Made by a program: the position numbers and the translations under genes
The notes under the pieces: model-generated
The model's input: the letters and a program-made list of their open reading frames with translations, nothing else
The model's database searches: none
What the model was told of the DNA's origin: nothing
Part shown: one piece after another, positions 12,232 through 24,200 of the stretch
How positions within the stretch are numbered: the stretch's first letter is position 1
Layout: the number at the start of each line of letters is the position of its first letter
DNA from: Heterocephalus glaber
Lineage: Eukaryota > Chordata > Mammalia > Rodentia > Bathyergidae
Length of the DNA: 64,000 nt
NCBI RefSeq assembly: GCF_000247695.1
Contig: NW_004624783.1
Span: 7,326,046-7,390,045 of the forward strand
Direction of reading: 5' to 3'

Positions 12232-15200
12232 CTGCAGGGTTGGGAAATGTCAGGGCCAACAAGGGCTGTTTCTGCCCCTGACCCCCAGTGAAACCCTGTC
12301 CTGTGCTCAGACCAGCCCAGGCTGTGTGGGCCAAGTCTCACCCTCTCATCCTGTCTTGGGGGATAGAAGGCCCAGCCTCCCAGCAAGGACCCCAGCCCAG
12401 CCCTCCGCTCTCTGCTCACCTTCCTGCTGCCGGGTGATGCTGCCAAAGGACCCCAAGCGTTCTCGGCCCAGGAAGTCTCCAAAAACAGCAGGGAAGGGGT
12501 CCCCGCCGACCTGGGTGGACTCCTCCACCCGCACCTCACGCTTGGTCTCCCCGCCCCGCGTCTTGCTGATCTCCGTCCGCTCTGTGCGGGTGTAGGTATG
12601 GCTGCTGCGTGTGAAGGTGCGAGTCAGGCGCTCCTGGGCAGATACCATCTGGAACCAGTTCCCTGTGGGATGCAGGGAGGCAGGGTGAGCAGTGAGTAAG
12701 GGGCATTGAGGCCATGGGCCAAGCTAGCCTCTCTTGCTGCCCTCCACCACAGCTCTTCCCCACTGTACCTGGGATCTTGAGGTTGAGGTCACAGGTGCTG
12801 CCAATGGTGGCAATGGAAGGTGCCTGTCTCCGCCGGGTGATGCTTTCCTTCATGCGGCCCTCGCCAGTCACCTTCACAGTGAAGGGGCTTCCTGTGGAGT
12901 GGAAGGGGAGATCAGGCGCACACACTGCCTTCCACCCAGCCCCTTGGTCTGTCCCCACTTGGCCTGCACCCAGAGCTTACCAGGCACGTGCTTGTCGGCA
13001 AACTTTATGTTGATGATGTAGGTGCCGGGCTCAGTGGGGCAGTAGGTGACTTTGCATGTGCCATCCTCCATGTCCTCGCAGTTGATGTCCACCTTGCTAG
13101 GGCCTTCAATGCTCAGCCCCAGGCCCCCATAACCTGGGGAGGGGGAAGAGACGTGTTTCCCTCGGCCCTGTGCCATCCACACCACAATGCTCTCCCTGCC
13201 TCAAGCTGCAGGTCCTGCCCAGAATGGGCACGGAATGCATGTAGTAACCACTAAGCAAAATGGTGTGGAGGCAGGCAGAGGGCTGAGTGGGGGACTGTCC
13301 CCAAGGGCAGTGGGCTTTCTCTTAAAAGAGGGAACTCACAGGATGTTCACTTTCCCTGAATGGACCCAGGCTGTGAAGCCCAACAGAGATGGGCCAGGAA
13401 GTCCAGGGAAGAGGGTATGGCACAGTGGGTTCAGGGTGGGAAAGAAAGACAAGCACCCACCCAAGGGGGCAGTCGGAAGGGTGGACCCAGGGGCAAGGAG
13501 TACCTGCATTACGTGTGTCCACGATGAACTCTGCCACCTGGAAAGTGTGCCCCTCGGAGAGACCCTTGCCCCAGACTCGGACCTTGCTGGCGTCCCCAAT
13601 CTCAGATGGCCCCACCAGGATCTTGAAGGGGCTGTTGGTGACGTGCTTGCCGCCCTTACGCACACTCACCACATGCTCCCCAACCTCCTTGGGGGTGAAG
13701 GAGATCCCTGTGGAGAGGGGGTATTAGGCAGAGCACCCCTTGGGACCCCCTCTGCCCACCCCCATGCCCCTGGAGTCCCAAGCTCACCAATGTGCCGGTT
13801 GGGTAGGCGCTTCAGCAGGCAGGGCTCCTCGATGCCCGAGGGTGCTCGGATGCTGGCAGTGAGCAGGCTCAGGTCGCTTTCTGTGATCTTCAGCGACACG
13901 TCCGTGGAAGTGCCCACGTTCAGCTGTGAGGTCCTCATTGAATCATCACCTGGGGAGGAGTTGGGGCACTGAGCCGTTGTGACTCATCAGGCTCTGCACT
14001 CTTGGGGCTCAGGAACCCCCAGGACAGACCCTGCTGGACTCAACAAGAGTCACAGGCTGCTCCCAGGCACAAAGGCTCAGGCCTGCAAGAGCTGGATCTG
14101 TTTCACATTAGCTGGCAGCAACCACAGAAGGGCCTAGCACCCCAATTCCTCCACGGCTGCCTCAGTCCTTTGAGGGCTGAATCCCTAAATGGACCGCCGT
14201 GTATCTGTCTGTGAAACGGTGGAAATGAGACATGGGACCGACCACCAGACCACTTACTTGCTGTGTGGCTCTGGTCAAAGTGCTTAGCCTCTGTGGGATG
14301 GGTTTTCTCATCTATTCAGAAGACTGCCAATACCCTGGCTATGCAAGAGTAACTTCAGAAACGAAATGAGATCGTGCCTTTAAAGCATGGGGCTGTGAGG
14401 CTGGATGGTCTTCCCTGCTGTGGAGAAATGTTCTTCAAGTTTATCCAAAAATTCCCTCCTCCACTTCCAGGGGGCTTCTGCACAAAAGCCCTGAGCGAAC
14501 TGCATATACATCGCGTGCTGTGTGTGCGTGCATCTGTGTGTTTGTGCCATGGGCTATGTGTCCGGCTGTCCACCCACCTGTGATCTTGGCTGTGAAGGGG
14601 CTCCCTGGGATGTGCTTGTCATCAAAGCGCACGATGATGCTGTAGTCTCCGGGGGCTGTGGGCAGGTAGGACACAGTGCAGGTGCCGTCCTTATTGTCCT
14701 TGCAGGTGATCTCTGCCTTGGATGGGCCCTCCACAGCCAGGGACAGACCCCCTGTAGGTGGAGATGAGGCTGAGCTCAGAGGTCCTGCTCTTGCCTGTGT
14801 ATCTTGCTGGTCCCCATCCCTCCCTCCCCGAGGCTCTCCTCACCTTCCCCAGCATCCTTGGTGACGATAGTAAAGGTGGCTGGCTTGTTGACCATCCCAT
14901 GGCTCAGGCCTGGCCCATAGGCACTGACGTGGCGGCTGTTGATGGCGTCCACATAGAACTGCAGGGGGCTCCCTGAGGGGACAGGGAGGGACCCGGGTCA
15001 GCGCAGGAACAAGGGCTACCTATGCCTAACTTGAGCCCCCAAACCTTCCAGCAGCCTCCTTGCTGGGCCCTGCATCTCTGCCATGGGGACCTGGCTTGTG
15101 GAGGTGTCACCCACCGGGACATGATTCCCTAGAGTCCCAAATGGAGTCTGCACACAGCAGGTGCTTGACTACTCAAGGAGGGAAGGCAGGGCTGACTCTG

Positions 15201-18200
15201 GGCCACCCCAACCCACTCACCAGGGATGTGGTTGCCGTCGTATTTGATCCCCATCTGGTGCAGGCCCTTCTCGGTGGGTGCATACCTCACCATGATGGTG
15301 CCATCCTTGTTGTCGGTGATGCTGGGCCGAGCGGTTTTCCCAGAAGGCATCCTCACCTCCCCTGCAGGGCAGATGAAGTTACATGGGGGGTCCCGGTTTC
15401 TCCCACCCTAATCCCCCGCTGCTCCAAGCCATGCTCCTGTGGCTGTGCTTCCACCCTAGAGGCCAGATACTGGGACACAGGCTAGAGCAGCAGGGTGAAC
15501 CCTGAACTGGGAGACAGGTGGCTTAAGCCTGAGTTTTAGCTCTACCCAACTTGCTTTGTGACCTGGAGCAGTTTGTTCCCCCTCTCTGGGCCCCAGTTTA
15601 CAACTCTAAGAGGCTAGGTTTCATACCGGAGGCCCCAGGCCGTACCTGTGAGCTCCCCTTTCTGCATGGTGAAGGGGATGACCAGGTTGAAGGGCCTCAG
15701 CATGGACTCCAATGGCTCCACCGGCACCACGGGCTCCTCTGTGGCCTGTGGCAGGTGAGAAGAAACAGTCTTTGGCTTCAGGGGGCCTTGGAGTGTGGCC
15801 TGCCTCAGGACTGAAGTTGGGCAGAGCAAGGAGAGAACAAGATGGTCAGTGGTGAAACCCGAGTGGCCGAGAGGTGCGCCAGCTGCAAGAGATGCGGTGC
15901 TGTGCCTGCTTGGGACTCCCTCTGCTCAGCCTATTGCCCGCCTGCTTTCCAAGAGGCCCCTAAACTGCGCCCCAGCTTTGGCTGCAGAAGAACAGAAGGA
16001 AGAACTGGAGGAAGGGGAGGAGGAGAGGGGGGCGAGGTCCACCGCGGTAGGCACAGTACCCAGTGTGTGGGGCGGGGGCCAGGCCGGGGAGGGGTGTAGG
16101 GCTGGCACAGCAGCAGCGCTTCAGAGGGCTCCTCCACGTGGGGCAAGGGGTCACACGCCTGAGGAGGCAAGGCACGGGGGCACAGGATGTGACTCAGAGA
16201 ACGGCTGGGGGAACCCAGGTCCTGGGTGGTTATCTCAGGTGCTCCGCCCTCATTCTCCTGCACGGCCCCCTTTGTGGAGACAGCTGGGGACAGTGGCCTG
16301 AGGCAGAGGGGAGCACTGCGTTTCTACAGTTCTGACCTCACCCAGGCCAAAAGCAGAGCTGTGCTCACCTCCCGCTTTGGGAGGCTTCAGGACCCTAAGG
16401 TTCCCAGAGGTGAGGACAGGTTCTGGGATCTCTTGCTGCTGCTCAGAGTGTGGGTCTCCTCCCCGCTCCCCACCAGCCACTGTCTGTTGCTGGCAGGACT
16501 GTAAGCTTACCAGAACGTGGAAGGGGCTGTTGGGGATGTGCTCGCCCCCAAACCGGATGGTGATGACGTACTTGCCCGGCTCAGGTGCGGTGTAGTAAAT
16601 GTCAAAAGTACCATCATGGTTCTCAACTACGTCCACGTCAAGCTCTGCCCCATCTGGTGTGGACACCGTGCAGGTCACCTTCCCCTTGCCTGCTGCCTTG
16701 GCATCCACTGTGATCACAGTCTCCTCTCCGATCTGGATTCGGGGGCCCAGGCAGGCACCTGGCACATGGAAAAGCCAGGTCAGGGGCTGTGGGGGCTGTG
16801 TCCAGTCCTCCTCCTGCTCAGCTGTCCCCCAAGCCTCGAGCCCACAGAAAAAGAGGAGAAGAGGAAGACACTCACCCAGGCCATGGCCTCCAATGGACAC
16901 TAGAAACAGAGAAGAGTGTTAGGCCCTGCAGCACTCAGGACGGGTCTGGGGTGGGAAGGGGGTTGGAGGGGGACAGGGCCCCTGCCAGCCATCCTTGAGG
17001 GGCTGGGCAGCGGGTATGGACATGCTCTGAGGCTGGATGGTGAGAGAGGCAGGGGTGTGGAGTGGGTGCCCACCTGTGACAAGGCACTTGCTGGCATCCC
17101 CAGTGGGCAGGGCATGGATGCGGAAAGGTGAGTAAGGGATCTCGTCGCCCCCATACTTGATGGTGATGGTGTATCGGCCACTCATGTCTGGTAGGTAGGA
17201 CACAGTGTATGTGCCATCCCCGTTGTCTCGGATATTGGCCTTCTTGGGCTTACCCTCAGGGTCCTAGGGGAGAAGCAGAGGTCAAGGCCTGCCTGTGCCC
17301 AGGGCCTTACCGGAAGTAGGTGTGTAGGACTCACCAGGATCTGGACAGTGAGCAGCCCCTCCCCAGCATCCCGGGCATCAATGGTGAACTCCACTGGCAG
17401 GCTGGCAGGGATGCCAGAAGCGTTGAGGCCGGGGCCGCTGGCCCGCACCTTGCTGGCATCATGGGCTGGAAGCACTTTAATCTTGAAAGGGCTTAGGGAC
17501 AGAAAGGATGGACAATTGGCTGAGGGCTGGGGCAGGGGTGGGGCGGTCCATTTCATCTTGGCGAGAAGGATCCTTGTGGGGAAGAGGAGCCCATTTCCAA
17601 ACCCCTTTGACACAGCCTGAGCATTTCTCTGCCATTCCCCCCAAGAAGCTGGGGTAATTGTTTAAAGAGAAGGACCAGAGGTTTCCTCCCCAGGAGGCTT
17701 TCTCTCATTAGCCCTTGCTAATTTTGGTGTCAAGTCTCTGGGGTGTGCTACCTCCAGGCAGAGAACTCTAGGGAAGGCAGGATGGAGCCGCCAACAGGAT
17801 GAGGCTCAAATGGGAGGGGCTGCCCAAGGTCGAGGTGGCCCCAGGAGCAGCGGTCCAGAGCCAAGCAGCTCCTTACCTGCGTGGCACCTCCTGGTCGGCA
17901 TACTTGACAGCTACTGTGTAGGGTCCGTCAGTGGCAGGGGTGTAGTGGACAGTGTGGGTGCCATCCCCCTTGTCACGCACCTCTACAGGCTCAGCCACAC
18001 CTGGGCAAGGGGAGCGGGGTCAGCAGAGCCTCCTGGCCCATTGCCTCACCTCCTTCCCCCCTGCCCCAGACATTCTATACCTGTAGGGCCCAGCACAGCC
18101 ACCTGCAGGGGGGCCCGGCCAGCTTGACTGCAGTCCACTGTGAAGGTCTGGGGTACCCGGGCCCTGACGCCAGCTCCCAGCCCTGGCCCCGAGCACTTCA

Positions 18201-21200
18201 CCTTCCCAGGGTCCACCACATCCTTCACTGGCACCCGGAATGGACTCCCTGTGAGGAGGAGGAGGAGGACATCAACCTCTACCCATCTGCCTGGGAGGGC
18301 CTCCCTGATGCCAAGGACTCAAGGAGGAGGCAGCCTCCCTGCCCCTTTGATGCCCACAGCGAGGCCAGACCAACATTCAAAAATGCTTAAGAACTTTCTG
18401 AGAAAACATAAGAATAAATGAACTTGGCTACGGACTGAGGCTGGGCAAACCTCATTTGCGCTTCGGGTCAGGAAGAAGGTCTTCCTAACAATACAATGTT
18501 CAAATGTTTTCTGACATTGTGGTGGGAGCAGCCAGCAGGCCAGTGACAGTGACCTGGACCATCTGAGTGACCAAGCCTCTTGAGTGGACTTGCACAACCA
18601 AAATCTGAAGCTCTAGGCAAGGGTTGCTGGGAATGAACGGGAGGAGCTGTCATCCACAGCAGCCCCCGCCCTGCCCCCCAGGCTTCCTTCCTGCCATCTC
18701 GCCTCTGCCAATCTCCACACCCAGCTTCCCTCTCCTCTAGCACCACGCAGCCTTCCCTACACCCTCCCCTCTGTGCACCTGGGATGGGCTGCCCCCCGAA
18801 GGTGATGTTGACGTCGTACTCTCCAGGGGTGAAGGGGATGTACTCCACGGAGCAGCTACCATCCTTGTTGTCCTTGCAGGACATCTTGGCTTCTGAAGGG
18901 CCCTCGATGGCTAGGCCTAGGCCCCCGGTGCCAGCACCCCTGCAAGATGACACTCCGATCACCTCTGCTAGGACCAGTGAATGTGGATGGAGGGGGTTGC
19001 AGGGATGGGGAGGAAAATGATAGCAGGCAGGTGGGGGCCCTGAGAGGGGTGAGGGATGAGCTACAGGGGCTGACTGGGAGACCATGGGAGGTTTGCTCCT
19101 GAGTCACCCCTCAGAGAGGATGGGACGGGGTGAGACACAGACAGGACAGGTGGAGAGACAAGATCGAGGCAGCCACAGCCTCAGTTCAAGGTTAGGGAAG
19201 GCCAAAGGTACCTGGTTTCCACAGTGAAGCGGTTGGATTTGTTGACCAAGCCACTCTCTAGGCCTGGCCCAAAGGCCCGGACTAGGGTGGGGTCACAGCC
19301 TTCAGTCACACCCACTCGGAAGGGGCTTTTGGGCACAGCCACCTCATCATATAGCACCTCCACCAGATGCACGCCTGGAAGTCAGACATAGAGTCAGTCA
19401 GGGAGTGTAGCCCCACACGCGCCCCGCCCCCCCGGCCCCAGCCCCGACCATGCTGTGATCAACTCCCTGTCAGGTGTGCCTCCCTTAGCCCAGCCACTCA
19501 CCCTCCTCAAAGGCTGTGTACTGCACCCGGTAGGTGCCATCCCCATTGTCTGTTACGTAGGTGTCTGTCTTAGCACCAGAGGGGTTGAGCACTCGAGCTG
19601 TCACATGGTTGCCACCCACGGTTGTTAAGGATCTTGCATCCACAGTGAACTCAGTGGTCACCTCCCGAAGGACACCTGGGGCCAGAGAGGCGTTCTCAGC
19701 ATGGGTGCTCAGCCCTACTCCTCCAGGTGGAGCCCGGCCACCCTCTGTACCCCTGTGGGCCCCAGGCTGTCCCCCATAATGTATGTCACCATTTGGTGAC
19801 ATATTCTGCCCACATCAGTTGCTCCACCGGGCTGTGGGTCTTGGGGAGTAAGTCTGGGTCTCACATGCCTTATGTCCTCCATGCCCAGTCCACAGTGTGG
19901 CCCCACAAATGGCCCATTTATGCTACTATCCTTTGACTCCTGTCATCTTCTGTCCCAGAGCTTTCCCTCCTGAGCAGGGTTCTTAGCTTTCCTGGGTCTA
20001 AGATCCCTTAAGCTAGTAAGTGCAAAGATCTCCTAAGAAAAATGCTCAGGGGCAGATGCCATCTTGTTATAAGAGCAGAGGCCAATGTCCACACCCTGCT
20101 TGTCCCCTCTGCACTTTCTTTGAGATGTCTAGGTCCCTAAGGACTCAGGGCTGCCATCTCTGCTTCCCTCCCTCTCACTGCCGTCTCCTCTCTCACTCAC
20201 CATGAGGCTCCACTCCAGGCCCCGAGACCTTGACACCGCTGGTGTCAACAGCTGGTTGCACATGGACACGAGTGGGGAACTTGGGGATAGGGTGGCCGCC
20301 GTACTTGATGGTGATGGTGTAGGTGCCGGGGAATGCAGGGCTGTAGGTGATATGGTAGGTGCCATCCGCGTTGTTGTGGATCAGCACCTCGGCCTTGACG
20401 CCGGCATCGGACAGGATCTCGATGGTCAGCTCAGCCTCGCCCGCCTCTGAGCAGTCCACAGTGAAGGTGGCCGCCTCTCCAGCCTTGCCGCGCTCCAGGC
20501 CTGGCCCGCTGGCCCGTACCTTGCTTGGGTCAAACACAGGCTGGATGGTGGCCTTGAAGGGCGAGCCTGGGATGTGGGCTTCGGCAAACAGGATGTTGAT
20601 GGTGTACTCCCCGGGCTCCGTGGGCAGGTAGCTGACAGCACAGGAGCCATCGCCATTGTCCTGGCATTCGATCTTGGCCTCGCAGGGGCCCTCCACAGTC
20701 AGCCCCAGGCCACCTGTGCCAGCCCCTTTGGTGTCTATGGAAAATGGTGCGGGGGTGCCGACCAGGCCGCCCTTAAGCCCAGGGCCGTAAGCACAGACCT
20801 AGGAGGGAGCAGGTGTGTGAGTTCCCCATGTCTGGCCTCTCCATGGCACCCCACCAAGCTGAGAACTTCAGCTGAGCAGCTCTGGAAGACTGAGTACAAG
20901 TACTCAGGAGATGAAATAACTTGTCCTAGTTAGTGGACCCAGGATTTAAGCCAAGGTCTGATTCCAAGGCCTGGCTCTTAATAACTAAATTGTCTATAAG
21001 GCAGGTCCTGGCTGGAGGACAATCCTGGCCCTGGGTCCTTGGCTGTGCCCACTCCTGGAACATAAGTACTTCCGGCCTCTGCCCCGGATTTGTTCATTTT
21101 CCCCATAGCCCCCCAGGTCTTAGCTCCAGCCAGCCTGTGTCTCCTCACCTTGGAGGGGTCGGGGGGCAGCACACCCTCCACAGCAAAGGGGCTACCAGGC

Positions 21201-24200
21201 ACTGGGTGGCCGTCATAGGTGATGTCCACCTTGTAGGGCCCCTCCTCAGGGGGCATGTAACGGACTGCCTGGGCTTCGGCTCCACCCCCAGGCTCCAGTT
21301 TGCAGGGGATTGGTCGTCGGGAGGGTGAGGTCATCCGTACATCCAGCTGGCCCTGACCACCGGCCCCTCGTGTGTTCACAGAGAACGCCTGTTCCTGCCC
21401 CACAGCCACCTCTGCACATAGCACAAGGAACACCATGAGCAGAGACTCCAGCCTACCCCACTCAACACTCCTCACTCCCAGGGTGGCTCTTGTCCTACTT
21501 ACTGCTGTTGAGGCCTTGAACTTTGACTTTGCTGAGGTCCAGTGGGGGTGCCACATTCACTATGAAAGGGCTTTTGGGAACAGGGTCCCCGCCATAGGTC
21601 ACTGTCACTGCCATGTTGCCCTATTGTGTATAATAGAAAGTCAGAACTGGGTAACTTAGCTTACCTTGGCAACATCCCCTGGGTCTATGTGGACTCATAG
21701 AGACACACAGAGAGAGGATGGGAGGCAGGAAAGGAACAAGGACTCAGAATGGTTCTATGAGATTGCAGGAGGGACCCCTGGTCCCTGCTCTGCAGGACAG
21801 GTGAGGGCATGCCAGGATGGGACGCACCTGCTGGACAGCAGTATACTTGACAGTGTAGGAGTAGTCGTGGTTGTCTATGATTTCAAAGTCCCGCACAACC
21901 TCGCCCTTGGCTGCCCCAGCAAAGTGCACGTCCAGCTTGGCCTTGCCAGCTCCCTTGGTCAGCACGGTGAAGTGAGTGGGCTTCCCGACTTCCACACCTG
22001 AGAGCCCATCCAGAGATGGTGAGGACCTCACCCCAAGCCCAACCTCACACCAGCCCCACTCCCACCAGACACCTACCTGTGCGGTTCAGCCCGGGACCCT
22101 CAGCCTTGACCTTGCTGGCATCATGGGACGGGTCCACCTTGATGTGGAAGGGACTGGCGGGGATCTCCTGGAAGCAGAAAAGGCCTGATCAGGTCTCTTC
22201 CTAGGAGATCACTCCCCTGTGCCTCCTGGATGCTGGTCAAAATGCCCAGGAAACAAGTGAGCATGAGGATGGCCTCTGCACCAGCCCTTTTACGTCTTGG
22301 CCACAGTGCCCACTCTCAGGGAAGGGCCTGCATGGCTGTGCCTTCTGCCCCTGAAACCATGCACTGCCAGCTGTTGGGGTAGACCTCCAACATGCAGGCC
22401 ACTGTGACTACCAACAGCAGGGGGCTGGGGTACCTGGTTGGCAAACAGCACCATGATGGTGTAGTGGCCAGCTCCAGGGGGCGTGTACTTGACTGTGAAG
22501 GTGTCATTGTCATTCTTGATGATGTCAAAGTCAATGTCAGCCTCTGCAGGTCCCACCACACCAGGGGCACACTTGATGCCAATGCTTACGTCACCTGAGG
22601 GAAGGAAGAGGCCTGAGTGGGGCCCAAAAGCCTCCTGCACCTGCAAGTCATAGGATCCTGTGGAGTCCAAGGCCTCTCCCACTCAGAACCCACCCCGCGC
22701 TCAAGTGTACCTTGTCCTGCTTCGCTGCAGTCCACCGTGAAGTAGGTGGGCTCATTGGCCTTGAGGCCTGTCTTCTCCACACCAGGGCCATACACCTTCA
22801 CCCGCTCAGGGTGACTGCCCTCTCCCACGTTCACCTGTGGGCAGGGGTCAGTGCTCAGCTCGGCGCTCCTCCTAGCACCACCCGACCCAGGCTGATAGAA
22901 TGGTCTTAGACTCTTTGAGGGATTTGGGATAGGGTGGGGGGTGGGGGCTGCATGGTCTGGGACAGCCAGTCCTGCTGAACAGAGCCCACCTCCCTCTTGG
23001 GGTCCCTGGCAGTAGGCATGGGGCAAGCTTGGAGGACGAACCCTGAAGGGGCTCTTGGGCACATTGACGCCTCCCCAGGAGACGATGATGGTGTGCTTGG
23101 TGGGCTTGGTGGGCACGTAGGAGCAGCGGAAGGTGCCGTCACCGTTGGGGATCACCTTGATGTCAATGGGGCAGCCATCTGCGTCCTGTGGGGATCACCC
23201 AAGCAAGGTTCTTAGTGGCTGTGGCGGGCTCAGAGCACATCAGCATGCCCTCTGCTGGCAGCAGGCAGATTCGACACCCCTCCTTTCCTACCCACTAACA
23301 CTGATGCCTCCCCTTCCCTGACATCAGACCAGGTGAGGGTAGTGCCATGAGCTCTGGTGGCCAGGGCCCACCCTGGGAACCAGGAGACCTGGCTCAAGGC
23401 CACCTGTGTGGCCTGCTTTCCCAGCCCAGCTTCCTTCATGACTGAAATGTGCTAGTGAAATCAGTGTTTCTAAAATTGAGAAATGAGCCTTTTAAAGAGT
23501 TATCTCCTTCGAGCCTCAAGAAAATGTTCATTAACCACTAGGAGTCAATGGACACCAGTTTGAGAAAATGAAACCACTGTCCTAAAATTCAGTGGAATCA
23601 TCTTTCAGTTGCAAAGTATTAGTAAAAAAAATGAGTTGGGTGAAATACGGTTCTATGATTATCATAATAAAACAAGTTTTAATTTTTCATAGCACTTATG
23701 GACCCATGAGACCCAGTCCTGCCTTTCTTGATGTGGCAACCTCCCTTCTGGAGGCCCTGCCTGGGGAAGTGGGGGCTGCAGAGCCTGGGGGGCACTCACC
23801 TGGGCATAGAGCTTCAGGTCTCCCTTGCCAGCTGCTCGGGCATCAATGGTGAACTCAGCGGGCTTGTCCACGATGCAGCCAGTGGGCTCCAGGCCAGGCC
23901 CAAAGGCCTTCACCTGGGCAGAGCAAGAGAGGAGAGCTGGGTTGGGCCTGGAGGAGCCCTAGCTCACCACTTCCCAACCCAGCCTGTGTGCAGGAGCTGG
24001 GCTTGCACCTTGTCTGGGAAGCAGTCTGGGGTGGCTGGCTGGATGTGGGCAATGAAAGGCGAGTCGCGGATGTCCTCGTCATCACAGATGACATGCACAG
24101 CATACTCGCCAGGCTCTGTGGGCCAGTACCGCACATCACAGGAACCATCCCCCTTGTCATCACACTCGATCTTGGCCTGTGAGGGTCCCTCGATGGAGAA

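Noticed and set aside
13187..13972. 261-aa open frame on the plus strand
   Set aside because: Antisense to FLNC exons 36-38 and their introns; the coding evidence is on the other strand.
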